NCBI RefSeq assembly: GCF_000317305.3
Contig: NC_023036.2
Span: 434,001-498,000, forward strand
Source of the DNA: Mycolicibacterium neoaurum VKM Ac-1815D
GTDB taxonomy: Bacteria > Actinomycetota > Actinomycetes > Mycobacteriales > Mycobacteriaceae
Direction of reading: 5' to 3'
Length of the DNA: 64,000 bases
Positions 51,685-59,862 of this stretch are shown here, in pieces. Positions within the stretch are counted from its first letter, which is position 1. Every line of letters begins with the position of its first letter. The notes beneath the pieces are model-generated. The model saw nothing but the letters and a program-made list of their open reading frames with translations, was not told the DNA's origin and ran no database searches. Position numbers and translations under genes: made by a program.

Positions 51685-52503
51685 TCAGCCCTGCGCGCGC
51701 TGATCTCGCCACTGCACCAGCGCTTCGGCGAGGCTCAGGTCGTAATCGGGTCCGTTGACGCCGATGGTCAGCAGGGTGACGCCGAGCCCGACGAGGGCTT
51801 CGGCGCCGGCCAGCGCCGCCTCGACGCTCTTCTCCGGGACCCCGGAGGACCGCTCGATGGCACCGGGATCGCGGCCCACGTCGGCGCAGTGGGAGTCGAG
51901 GACCTCGGCCAGCCCGGGGTAGGTGCCGGCATCGGTGAAGCCGTGCCAGATGTGGGCGTGCTCGGCGACCAGACGCAGCGTCTTACGCTTGCCCTGACCG
52001 CCGATCAGGATCGGGATCTCGCGCAGCGGTGCGGGGTTCAGCTTGGCCAGCCGAGAACGGATCCGGGGCAGGTCGGCGGCCAGGTCGTCAAGCCGGCTGC
52101 CCGCGGTGCCGAACTCGTAGCCGTACTCGTCGTAATCCTTCTGCTTCCAACCGGATCCGATGCCCAGGATCAACCTGCCGTCGGAGATGTTGTCGACGGT
52201 GCGCGCCATATCGGCGAGCAGCTCGGGGTTGCGATAGGAATTGCAGGTGACCAGCGCGCCGATCTCGATGCGGGAGGTCTGTTCGGCCCAGGCGGCCAGC
52301 ATCGTCCAGCATTCGTAATGCGCTCCGTCGGGATCGCCGTACAGCGGGAAGAAGTGATCCCAGTTGAAGGCGATGTCGACGCCCATGTCCTCGGCCCGCC
52401 GCACGGCGTCGCGGATAGGGCCGTAGCCGGGCGAGTGCTGGGGCTGTAGCTGCACGGCGATGCGCACGGGGCGCTCGTTGGACGTCCGCTCGGTAGAAAT
52501 CAT
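51685..52503 (-). CDS. LLM-class F420-dependent oxidoreductase (Rv0044c-like)
   Basis: A 272-residue luciferase-like TIM-barrel protein. Typical segments are RRAEDMGVDIAFNWDHFFPLYG, IEIGALVTCNSYRNPELLADMARTVDNISDGRLILGIGSGW and LIGGQGKRKTLRLVAEHAHIW. Mycobacterial members of this class usually use coenzyme F420; the substrate is unknown. The ATG at 52503 (MISTERTSN) is preferred over an upstream in-frame TTG at 52509. The equivalent in M. tuberculosis is Rv0044c. It lies 27 bases after the phoX stop on the same strand. Confidence 0.92.
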   Translation of the reverse strand: MISTERTSNERPVRIAVQLQPQHSPGYGPIRDAVRRAEDMGVDIAFNWDHFFPLYGDPDGAHYECWTMLAAWAEQTSRIEIGALVTCNSYRNPELLADMARTVDNISDGRLILGIGSGWKQKDYDEYGYEFGTAGSRLDDLAADLPRIRSRLAKLNPAPLREIPILIGGQGKRKTLRLVAEHAHIWHGFTDAGTYPGLAEVLDSHCADVGRDPGAIERSSGVPEKSVEAALAGAEALVGLGVTLLTIGVNGPDYDLSLAEALVQWRDQRAQG

Positions 52504-52530
52504 GGTCAATCAATACCCCGTGCGCGGTGA

Positions 52531-54594
52531 TTACACGCCGATACTGCCGCCGTCGCGCCAGACCGCCACCACCGAGGGCTTGGCGGTGCCGTTGCCGCCC
52601 TCGGGCCACCGCGACAGCGGGTCGTCGATGCTGTTGTCGTCGTTCTCGCCCGGGTGCTGCACACACACGGTGACCAGGTCGTCGGTGATGACCGGCCCGC
52701 AGGTCTCGGCTCCCAGTGGCACGGTCAGGAACTGCTTGGTCAGTCCGCGGCTCGGCCCCTCCAAGGAGACCGCGAACAGTCCGTCATTGGAGTCCAGTGC
52801 GTTGCCGTCGGTGGACACCCAGAGGTTGCCGTGGCTGTCGAAGGCCAGGTTGTCCGGGCATGAGATCGGGCTGACCTTGGTCTTGTCGAAACCGCCGAAG
52901 TAGCTGTCGGCCGCCTCCGGGTCACCGCAGACCAACAACAGCTCCCAGGCGAAATCGGTCCCGGTGTGGTTGTCGGTGATCTCCAGGACCTGGCCGTTCT
53001 TGTTGTCATTGCGCGGGTTGGCCGCGTCCGGCCCCGCCTTGCCGTCGGCGCCCCGGTTGCTGTTGTTGGTCAGTGCGACGTAGACCTTGCCGCTCTTGGG
53101 GTTGGCCTCGAAGTCTTCGGGCCGGTCCATCTTGGTGGCCCCGGCCTTGTCTCCGGCGAAGCGGGTGAAGACGGCGACCTCCTCGGCGGACATGCCGTCG
53201 ACCAAAGATTGGGCAGTCCCCCCGGGCCCGGACCGCAACAGCGGAATCCAGGACCCGGTGCCTGCAAACTTCCCGGCTGCCGGCAGGGCGCCGGAGCCGT
53301 CGATCTGGTCGGCCGGGATGTCGCTGGACAGCTTCGCCACGTAGAGCGTGCCCTCGTCCAGGATGGTCATGTTGTGCGCCATGTCGCCGGGCTGAATCTT
53401 CTTGGCGGAGACAAACTTGTACATGTAATCGAAGCGCTCGTCGTCGCCGGTGTACGCGACGACGGTGCCGTCATCGGCGACGTGGATGGTGGCGGCCTCG
53501 TGCTTGAAGCGACCCAGCGCGGTGTGCTTGATCGGTGCCGACGCCGGATCCCACGGGTTGAGTTCGACGACGTAGCCGAACCGGTGCAATTCGTTGGGAG
53601 TCTTGGTGATGTCGAAGCGCGGGTCGAAGTTCTCCCACTTGCGTTCGGTCGGTTCGGATTCGACGCCGTAGCGCTTCAGCCGATCGGCGGCCGTGCCGGT
53701 CGGCGCCGGCGCCCCGGCGGGCGCGCCGAAGTAGGAGTTGAAGTTCTCCTCGCCGGAAAGCACGGTGCCCCAGGGCGTCACACCGCCCGAGCAGTTGTTG
53801 ACGGTGCCCAGCACCTCGCGGCCGCTGGTGTCGGCGGCGGTCTTGAGCAGGTCGGTGCCTGCGGCGGGCCCGACAATGGTGAACGGGGTGTCGGCCGTGA
53901 TCCGGCGGTTGTAGCGGCCGAGTACCGGACGCAGACCGTCGGCGGTGCGCTGCACCTCGACAACCGAAAGGCCATGCGCGGCAATGCCGATCTCGAACTG
54001 CTCACGGGTCGGGTTGTCGGCGTCATAGCCGGGGTGCATGAACTGCTCGGTGGTGTACTCGTGGTTGGTCACCAGCAGGAATCGGTCGTTGCTTCCCTCG
54101 ATGGGCAGTAGGCCGGCGAAGTCGTTGTTGAATCCGAATTGCTGACGCTGCGCCGCCGCGCTCTGCCGGGTCACGTCGAAGACGGGCGCGCCGGGCAGCA
54201 CCGGATCACCCCAGCTGATCACGACCGACTGTCGGTAACCGTCGGGGATCACCACGGCGTCCTCGCTGTTGGGGGCCACCGCGGTGAAGTTCATCCCGGC
54301 TGGTGTCGGCGGCTCCGCGGGAGCGGCCGATGACGATGTCGCCGCGGTGTCGGATCCGCTGCTCGAGCAGGCGGCCAGTGCCGAGCCGGCGCCGACCGCC
54401 AGGACCGCCATACCGGCGGTTTTGAGCGCCGATCGGCGCGATACCGCGGCCAGCACCTCGCCGAAGTACTCGTTGTCGCTGGTGTTCGGCACCGGCTTGG
54501 AGCAGGCATCGCCGCAGCGGTAGCGGCAGGTGACATGTTGGCGCGACGACCGACCGTCGTGTGCAACAAAGAGGTTCAGCGGGATGAGCGCCAT
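52531..54594 (-). CDS. phoX: PhoX-family alkaline phosphatase (DUF839)
   Basis: A 687-residue PhoX-like protein. The N-terminal 50 residues contain three Cys (CRYRCGDAC), followed by a twin-arginine signal SRRSALKTAGMAVLAVGAGSALAAC whose end also forms a lipobox (LAAC), so Tat export and possible lipidation are predicted. The mature part is the DUF839 beta-propeller: VTNHEYTTEQF, GTVLSGEENFNSYFG, RPEDFEANPKSGKVYVALTNN, FDSHGNLWVSTDG. PhoX enzymes use calcium and iron and release phosphate from organic esters under phosphate limitation. The ATG at 54594 gives MALIPLNLF. A possible Pho box lies upstream. Confidence 0.9.
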   Translation of the reverse strand: MALIPLNLFVAHDGRSSRQHVTCRYRCGDACSKPVPNTSDNEYFGEVLAAVSRRSALKTAGMAVLAVGAGSALAACSSSGSDTAATSSSAAPAEPPTPAGMNFTAVAPNSEDAVVIPDGYRQSVVISWGDPVLPGAPVFDVTRQSAAAQRQQFGFNNDFAGLLPIEGSNDRFLLVTNHEYTTEQFMHPGYDADNPTREQFEIGIAAHGLSVVEVQRTADGLRPVLGRYNRRITADTPFTIVGPAAGTDLLKTAADTSGREVLGTVNNCSGGVTPWGTVLSGEENFNSYFGAPAGAPAPTGTAADRLKRYGVESEPTERKWENFDPRFDITKTPNELHRFGYVVELNPWDPASAPIKHTALGRFKHEAATIHVADDGTVVAYTGDDERFDYMYKFVSAKKIQPGDMAHNMTILDEGTLYVAKLSSDIPADQIDGSGALPAAGKFAGTGSWIPLLRSGPGGTAQSLVDGMSAEEVAVFTRFAGDKAGATKMDRPEDFEANPKSGKVYVALTNNSNRGADGKAGPDAANPRNDNKNGQVLEITDNHTGTDFAWELLLVCGDPEAADSYFGGFDKTKVSPISCPDNLAFDSHGNLWVSTDGNALDSNDGLFAVSLEGPSRGLTKQFLTVPLGAETCGPVITDDLVTVCVQHPGENDDNSIDDPLSRWPEGGNGTAKPSVVAVWRDGGSIGV

Positions 54595-54672
54595 GGCGTG
54601 CGAGGATCCTTCCACCCGAAAGACCGCTCGTGGGCTGGACGAACGGTTCGCGGCAGAAAGCTACGGCAGCCG

Positions 54673-54701
54673 GGCTAGCAACTGGCAAGCAGCAGGTTAA
54701 C
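54673..54701 (-). promoter_or_regulatory. Possible Pho box upstream of phoX
   Basis: On the minus strand GTTAACC, GCTTGCC and GCTAGCC recur every 11 bases, the spacing of actinobacterial PHO-box repeats (GTTCACC-N4). The first unit matches 6 of 7, the others about 4 of 7. It lies about 80-107 bases before the phoX ATG. Confidence 0.35.
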
Positions 54702-54716
54702 GGGAGTCAACAACTC

Positions 54717-55640
54717 TCACCGCGCCAGCACACCGCGCAGGATCTCGATCAGCTTGACCGGCTGGTCGCCCTGTACGGAGTGCCCGGCGTCGGCGACGAT
54801 GTGGGTCTGCAAGAAGCCGGGGGCGTTGGCGGCGAACGCCTCGGCGTCCTCGTCATTGACGAAATGGGAGTTGGCTCCGCGCACCAGGGTGGTCGGCATG
54901 GTGATCGATGCGACGTCGTCCCAGAGACCCTGGAAGGAGGCCGGCATACCGGCACTGTCGTCCCCGGCGGGCCTGCGCATCGTGTCGTAGCGCCACGTCC
55001 AGGTGCCGTCCTCGAGACGCTTGGCGTTGTGAAAGACGCCGCGGCGCAACGATGTACGGTCGCGATGCGGGGCCGCGGCGACGGTGACGTCGAGCATCGC
55101 CTGAAAAGACGGGAAGGTGCGCTCACCCTGTACCAGTGCCACCGCGCCGAGCTGCGCCTTGGACATCTGCTCGTGGCGCTCGGGGGCCGAGGGCGTGACA
55201 TCGACGAGGACCAGTTCCTTGACCAACCCCGGCTCGGTGGCCGCGATGCGCAGCGCGGTCAGACCGCCGAGTGACATACCGACCACCAATCGCGCGTCGG
55301 GCGCGTGCTCGCGCAGCACCGGCGCGATGATGTCGGCGTTGATCTTGGGCCCGTAGTCACCGTCGGTGCGCCAGGCCGAGCGCCCGTGCCCGGGCAGGTC
55401 GATGGCCAGGGCGGGCAGCCCGAGTCCGAGGATGACGGTGTCCCAGGTGTGGGCGTTCTGGCCGCCCCCGTGCAGGAAGACCACCTGCGGGCTCTCGTGC
55501 CCCCACTTGATGGCGCTGATCTCGCCGAGGTCCAGCCGGCCTGCGCTGGGCAGCGGACCGGACACCCCGGCCTGTTCGGCGTTCTCGGGCAGCAGGGCGA
55601 ACTCGTCGAGCTCGAGCAGGTCGTCGTCGGTGAAGGCCAT
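54717..55640 (-). CDS. Alpha/beta hydrolase (Rv0045c-like)
   Basis: A 307-residue alpha/beta-hydrolase fold protein. The oxyanion strand is VVFLHGGGQNAHTWD, the nucleophile elbow is VVGMSLGGLTALRIAA (Ser in G-x-S-x-G), the acid is likely in VRGANSHFVNDEDAE, and the catalytic His is in VADAGHSVQGDQP. M. tuberculosis Rv0045c is a short-chain esterase of the same neighbourhood. The ATG at 55640 (MAFTDDDLLELDEF) is chosen because upstream codons run into the palindromic element. It lies downstream of ino1 on the same strand, separated by that element. Confidence 0.93.
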   Translation of the reverse strand: MAFTDDDLLELDEFALLPENAEQAGVSGPLPSAGRLDLGEISAIKWGHESPQVVFLHGGGQNAHTWDTVILGLGLPALAIDLPGHGRSAWRTDGDYGPKINADIIAPVLREHAPDARLVVGMSLGGLTALRIAATEPGLVKELVLVDVTPSAPERHEQMSKAQLGAVALVQGERTFPSFQAMLDVTVAAAPHRDRTSLRRGVFHNAKRLEDGTWTWRYDTMRRPAGDDSAGMPASFQGLWDDVASITMPTTLVRGANSHFVNDEDAEAFAANAPGFLQTHIVADAGHSVQGDQPVKLIEILRGVLAR

Positions 55641-55662
55641 GAGGTGGACCCTACAACGCACA

Positions 55663-55715
55663 TGACTCTGCGTTCAGGGTGCAAAAGTGCGAGAAGCACC
55701 CTGAACGCAGAGTCA
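55663..55715. repeat. Intergenic palindromic element, copy 2
   Basis: TGACTCTGCGTTCAGGGTGC (55663-55682) and its exact reverse complement (55696-55715) form a 20-bp perfect stem around a 13-base loop containing AAAAGTGCGAG. It lies 17 bases after the ino1 stop and 22 bases before the hydrolase start. It could act as a terminator or RNA stabiliser. The ends and centre match the element at 37744-37798. Confidence 0.85.
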
Positions 55716-55732
55716 GCGTAGGTCCAACCCGT

Positions 55733-56830
55733 TTAACCCTCGATGAAGGCTTCCAGCTGGGCGCGGGCGACGTCGTCGGCCAGCTGCTTGGGCGGGCTCT
55801 TCATCAGGTAGGCCGAGGCGGGCATGATCGGGCCACCGAGGCCGCGATCCTTGGCGATCTTGGCTGCGCGCACGGCGTCGATGATGATGCCCGCGGAGTT
55901 GGGGGAGTCCCAGACCTCGAGCTTGTACTCCAGGTTCAGCGGCACATCACCGAAGGCGCGGCCCTCGAGGCGGACGTAGGCCCACTTGCGGTCGTCGAGC
56001 CAGGCGACGTAGTCCGACGGTCCGATGTGGACGTTCTTGTCGTAAACCTTGTCCGCCAGCGAGCCGTTGAGGTTGCTGGTGACGGCCTGGGTCTTGGAGA
56101 CCTTCTTGGACTCCAGGCGCTCACGCTCGAGCATGTTCTTGAAGTCCATGTTGCCGCCGACGTTGAGCTGGTAGGTGCGGTCCAGCGTGACACCGCGATC
56201 CTCGAACAGCTTGGCCATCACGCGGTGGGTGATGGTGGCACCGACCTGGCTCTTGATGTCGTCGCCGACGATCGGCACACCGGCGTCTTCGAATTTCTTG
56301 GCCCACAACGGGTCCGAGGCGATGAACACCGGAAGCGCGTTGACGAAGGCGACTTTCGCGTCGATGGCGCACTGGGCGTAGAACTTGTCGGCCTCTTCGG
56401 AACCGACGGGCAGGTAGGAGACCAGGACGTCTACCTTGTTGTCCTTGAGCACCTTGACAACGTCGACGGGCTCGGCATCGGAGACCTCGATGGTCTCGGA
56501 GTAGTACTTGCCGATGCCGTCGAGGGTCGGGCCGCGCTGGACGATGATGTCGGTCGGCGGAACGTCAGCGATCTTGATGGTGTTGTTCTCCGACGCCGAG
56601 ATCGCCTCGGACAGGTCGAAGCCCACCTTCTTGGCGTCGACGTCGAATGCGGCGACGAACTTCACGTCGCGCACATGGTACGGGCCGAACTTGACGTGCA
56701 TCAGGCCTGGTACGGAAGCGTTCTCATCGGCGTCGCGGTAGTACTGCACACCCTGGACCAGAGAGGATGCGCAGTTGCCGACTCCGACAATCGCGACCCT
56801 GACCTCGTTGGGCGCGGTGGTCTCGGACAT
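55733..56830 (-). CDS. ino1: Inositol-3-phosphate synthase
   Basis: A 365-residue enzyme converting glucose 6-phosphate to inositol 3-phosphate with catalytic NAD, the first step towards phosphatidylinositol, PIMs and mycothiol. The NAD motif is [20 protein letters not shown] at the N-terminus; [30 protein letters not shown] and [11 protein letters not shown] are strongly conserved active-site segments. The length equals Rv0046c of M. tuberculosis (367). The ATG at 56830 gives [11 protein letters not shown]. It follows the padR gene by 37 bases, so the regulator and enzyme are probably one transcript. Confidence 0.98.
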   Translation of the reverse strand: MSETTAPNEVRVAIVGVGNCASSLVQGVQYYRDADENASVPGLMHVKFGPYHVRDVKFVAAFDVDAKKVGFDLSEAISASENNTIKIADVPPTDIIVQRGPTLDGIGKYYSETIEVSDAEPVDVVKVLKDNKVDVLVSYLPVGSEEADKFYAQCAIDAKVAFVNALPVFIASDPLWAKKFEDAGVPIVGDDIKSQVGATITHRVMAKLFEDRGVTLDRTYQLNVGGNMDFKNMLERERLESKKVSKTQAVTSNLNGSLADKVYDKNVHIGPSDYVAWLDDRKWAYVRLEGRAFGDVPLNLEYKLEVWDSPNSAGIIIDAVRAAKIAKDRGLGGPIMPASAYLMKSPPKQLADDVARAQLEAFIEG

Positions 56831-56867
56831 GGGTGTTCTCCTTCTCCTGCTGAAATTCCGGTGCTGG

Positions 56868-57416
56868 TTACGGCTGCGGTTCGGGTGGGCTCTGTGCGAC
56901 GCGTTCGGCCGCGATCAACTCGTTGAGCCATTTCACTTCGCGTTCACTGGACTCCAGGCCCAGCTGGTGAAGCTGCTTGGTGTAGCGGTCCAGTGAGGTG
57001 CTGGCCCGTGCGATCGCCTCGCGGAGACCTTCGCGGCGTTCTTCGACCTGTCGCCGCCGGCCCTCCAGGATGCGCATGCGTGCTTCGGCCGGAGTCCGGT
57101 TGAAGAACGCCAGGTGGACGCCGAACCCGTCGTCGGTGTAGTTCTGCGGTCCGGTGTCGGCGACCAATTCGGTGAAGCGCTTCTTTCCCGCATCGGTCAG
57201 CTGGTAAACGCGGCGAGCTCGCCGCATCTTCGGGGTGCCGTCGGGTGCCGCGTCCTCGACGATGAGGCCATCGGCCTGCATGCGCCGAAGTGCCGGATAC
57301 AGCGACCCGTAGGAGAACGCGCGGAACGCGCCCAACAGACCCGTCAGGCGCTTGCGAAGTTCGTACCCGTGCATCGGCGACTCCAGCAGGAGGCCCAGAA
57401 CGGCGAGCTCCAGCAT
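56868..57416 (-). CDS. PadR-family regulator (Rv0047c-like)
   Basis: A 182-residue PadR regulator with a winged helix ([51 protein letters not shown], residues 2-52) and a C-terminal Vir-like helical dimerisation domain (about 100-175, [20 protein letters not shown]). The start at 57416 gives [12 protein letters not shown]. It is directly upstream of ino1 and has a palindrome over its own -10 region, which suggests autoregulation and control of ino1. The effector is unknown. Confidence 0.93.
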   Translation of the reverse strand: MLELAVLGLLLESPMHGYELRKRLTGLLGAFRAFSYGSLYPALRRMQADGLIVEDAAPDGTPKMRRARRVYQLTDAGKKRFTELVADTGPQNYTDDGFGVHLAFFNRTPAEARMRILEGRRRQVEERREGLREAIARASTSLDRYTKQLHQLGLESSEREVKWLNELIAAERVAQSPPEPQP

Positions 57417-57468
57417 CGAATCACCTCCCCAGACGGCCGACCGCTACGACGGATCGACACCTCGGCGA

Positions 57469-57485
57469 AGTGTATCGCGCCGATA
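57469..57485 (-). promoter_or_regulatory. padR promoter with overlapping palindrome
   Basis: Minus-strand TACACT (57469-57474) fits a -10, with a start near 57462. The perfect palindrome TATCG-cgc-CGATA (57473-57485) overlaps it by two bases. Such a site is a plausible PadR operator for the padR-ino1 transcript. Confidence 0.45.
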
Positions 57486-57572
57486 TAACCAACGCCACTG
57501 GGACATGACGATGACGCGATCGCCGGGGATCGGCTGGGTGTCCTGCGGGTTAATTACCCGGCGCCGCGGGGC

Positions 57573-58478
57573 CTAGGAACTCGGGTAGTTGATGCGCTTG
57601 ACGGTGGCATCGCCGTTGAACTCGATGTACCCGCTGTTACCGAAGTTCGGTGTGACGTAGATGCTGATCTCGATGCTCTCCGGCGGCGCCGTCATATCGG
57701 TGTTGGGACCGATGCTGACATGGAGGGACTTCACCTCGGCCGGATCGATGCCGAGGGTCTGCGGGGCGCCGCGGATGAGGCCGACGAACTTCGGTACGTC
57801 GAACGCCGCCAGGTCCACCACCCGCGCGTCGCTGCCGGTGCTGGTCTCGGACGGGTCATCCCACCCGCCGCGGTAGCTGTAGCTGAGCACCCTGCGTGGT
57901 TCGTTGGGATCGGGGCGTTCCAGCGACGCGTAGTCGTCGAAGATCGTCAGGTCGTAGCCGTTGGTGTCGCCGAACTTCTGACGCATCTGTTCGAAGAGCC
58001 CGTTGAGCCCACCGAGTGACTGCAGCTGGCGCGGCGCGGTCAGCACCGTCGCGGGGATGCCGTCGGCCTTCGCGCCGGGGTCGGTCTGGAAACTGAACGG
58101 CGACGAGGTGTTCCCGTACAGCCCCCAGCCCACCGCGATGCCGAAGATCACCAGTACCGCCGCGGCCGCGGCGCGGATACCCCAGCCCCCTCCTGCACCC
58201 ATCGCCCGAGCGGTCCGTTCGGGTTTCAGGTCGGGCAGTTTCACCGGTGAGCTACCGGTCTGCAGATCGCTCACCAACGATTGCAGCTCGCCGAGGGTCG
58301 CGGCGGTGGTGGCGGCGGCCACCCGCTGGCGGTGTTCCTCCATGGACAGCTGTCCCTCGGCCATCGCAGTGTCGAGCACCTTGCAGGTGTCGTCACGGTC
58401 GGAGTCCCTGGCCCGGGTTCCCGCAGTCTGTCGTGTTGGCACCAGAGGATCGTAGAACTCAGCTGGGCTTTTCGACAC
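57573..58478 (-). CDS. DUF1707 membrane protein, paralogue 1 (Rv0048c-like)
   Basis: A 301-residue single-span protein. The cytoplasmic DUF1707 domain is at about residues 20-72 (RARDSDRDDTCKVLDTAMAEGQLSMEEHRQRVAAATTAATLGELQSLVSDL). One transmembrane helix lies at about 101-121 (AAAAAVLVIFGIAVGWGLYG). The extracytoplasmic part (about 125-301) has conserved blocks LGGLNGLFEQMRQKFGDTNGYDLTIF and YRGGWDDPSETSTG. The GTG at 58478 overlaps the end of the second paralogue by 20 bases. The function is unknown. Confidence 0.87.
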   Translation of the reverse strand: MSKSPAEFYDPLVPTRQTAGTRARDSDRDDTCKVLDTAMAEGQLSMEEHRQRVAAATTAATLGELQSLVSDLQTGSSPVKLPDLKPERTARAMGAGGGWGIRAAAAAVLVIFGIAVGWGLYGNTSSPFSFQTDPGAKADGIPATVLTAPRQLQSLGGLNGLFEQMRQKFGDTNGYDLTIFDDYASLERPDPNEPRRVLSYSYRGGWDDPSETSTGSDARVVDLAAFDVPKFVGLIRGAPQTLGIDPAEVKSLHVSIGPNTDMTAPPESIEISIYVTPNFGNSGYIEFNGDATVKRINYPSS

Positions 58479-59346
58479 GGAGCACGGTGCCTGCCGGGTC
58501 GAGGTAGATATAGCCGTTGGTGCCGCCGTCGGTCGACACCCGGATCAGCAGCTCCAGGGCGCCGGGGCCGCCGTCGGGCCCGCTGACGTGGTCGACGTCG
58601 AGGTAGGTGTCCAGCACATCGGCGGGGGCGATCCCCAGCGTCGCCGGGGCGGCGTTCCACGCGGCGATCGCGGCGGGGACGTCGAAGGCCGCCAGATCCG
58701 TCAGATCGTCGCCATCTGAACGCGCTCTGCTCGACGGTTCGCCCCAACCGCCCTGAAATGTGTAGAGCAGCCGTTTCTCACCGGTGGGGTCGGGAACCGC
58801 CAGGTACGCCCGGCCCGGATTGAAGGCCAGCTCGTAGCCCATGGTGCTACCGAACCGTGTGCGGATCTCCTCCAGCAGTCCGGTCATGCCCTCGACGGTG
58901 TTCATGTACCGCGGCAGGTTCAGCACCAGTGGGGGCGGCTCGTCGACGGCCGGCACGGCACCGGTGGTCACCGGCGGAGGGATCAGCACTTCGGGGGCGG
59001 CGGCCTGGGGATGGTCCTCGGGCGGGGTGTCGTCGCGGGAACCGGAGAACATCAGCGCGCCGAGCACGCCCAGTCCGACAACGGCGGCAGCGCCGGCGAT
59101 GACGAGGTTCCTGGTCCGGTGCGGTCGCTCGCGTTCCTGCTCGGCGCGGGGCCCGGCATTGTGTTGCAGGTCAGCGGTCAGCTCATCGAGCTCTCCGAGG
59201 GTGGTGGCAGCCATGGCGTCCTTGATGCGTTGCTGGTGCTCGACCATGGAGAGCTGGCCTTCGCTGTGTGCTGCATCGAGCAGCGCGCAGGTGGCATCGC
59301 GGTCGCTGTCCTTCGCGCGTGTTCGCCCTGTGATTCGTGCCGCCAC
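58459..59346 (-). CDS. DUF1707 membrane protein, paralogue 2
   Basis: A 295-residue protein with the same plan as the following gene: DUF1707 domain (RTRAKDSDRDATCALLDAAHSEGQLSMVEHQQRIKDAMAATTLGELDELTADL, about residues 7-58), one membrane helix (LVIAGAAAVVGLGVLGALMF), a Pro-rich linker, and an outer domain with VEGMTGLLEEIRTRFGSTMGYELAF and FQGGWGEPSSRARSDGD matching the paralogue. The start is GTG at 59346; upstream codons have no DUF1707 similarity and approach the divergent gene. The pair arose by tandem duplication. Function is unknown. Confidence 0.86.
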   Translation of the reverse strand: MAARITGRTRAKDSDRDATCALLDAAHSEGQLSMVEHQQRIKDAMAATTLGELDELTADLQHNAGPRAEQERERPHRTRNLVIAGAAAVVGLGVLGALMFSGSRDDTPPEDHPQAAAPEVLIPPPVTTGAVPAVDEPPPLVLNLPRYMNTVEGMTGLLEEIRTRFGSTMGYELAFNPGRAYLAVPDPTGEKRLLYTFQGGWGEPSSRARSDGDDLTDLAAFDVPAAIAAWNAAPATLGIAPADVLDTYLDVDHVSGPDGGPGALELLIRVSTDGGTNGYIYLDPAGTVLRVEKPS

Positions 59347-59414
59347 GACAAGAGATCGTAGGAGTTCGGCCGCGCTTGCGCTGCCGTCGCGCCTCGGTAG
59401 CCAGGGGGCCGACG

Positions 59415-59420
59415 TACTCT
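59415..59420 (+). promoter_or_regulatory. -10 element for leaderless DUF5318 gene
   Basis: TACTCT ends seven bases before the GTG at 59428, so the transcript should begin at or just before that codon. This supports 59428 over the in-frame GTG at 59422. Confidence 0.5.
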
Positions 59421-59427
59421 GGTGATC

Positions 59428-59862
59428 GTGCGATTGCAGCGACAGGTGGTGGATTACGCCCTGCGGCGTCGATCCCTGCTGGCCGAGGTGTACTCCGGGC
59501 GTACCGGTGTCACCGAGGTGTGCGACGCCAACCCCTATCTTCTGCGGGCCGCCAAGTACCACGGCAAGCAAAGCTCGGTGACGTGCCCGATATGCCGGAA
59601 GGAACAGCTGACGCTGGTGTCATGGGTGTTCGGTGAGCACCTTGGTGCGGTATCGGGTTCGGCACGCAACGCCGAGGAATTGGTCCTGCTCGCGACACGC
59701 TTCGACGAGTTCGCGGTTCACGTGGTGGAGGTTTGCCGCACTTGCAGTTGGAATCATCTGGTGAAGTCATACGTGCTCGGTTCGCCGCGGCCCAAGGATG
59801 GGACGCAGCGGCCGAAGGGCACTCGGACGGCGCGCTCCGGCGCGCGTACGGCCAGTGAATAG
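59428..59862 (+). CDS. DUF5318 zinc-ribbon-like protein (Rv0049-like)
   Basis: A 144-residue protein. Two CxxC pairs, CPICRKE (near residue 50) and CRTCSWNHL (near 101), suggest a zinc ribbon. The N-terminus MRLQRQVVDYALRRRSLLAEVYSGRTGV is the conserved start of the family, including Rv0049 of M. tuberculosis (137 residues), which supports the GTG at 59428. The C-terminus is basic and disordered. The role is unknown. It overlaps the ponA1 start by eight bases and is divergent from the DUF1707 pair. Confidence 0.9.
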   Translation: MRLQRQVVDYALRRRSLLAEVYSGRTGVTEVCDANPYLLRAAKYHGKQSSVTCPICRKEQLTLVSWVFGEHLGAVSGSARNAEELVLLATRFDEFAVHVVEVCRTCSWNHLVKSYVLGSPRPKDGTQRPKGTRTARSGARTASE

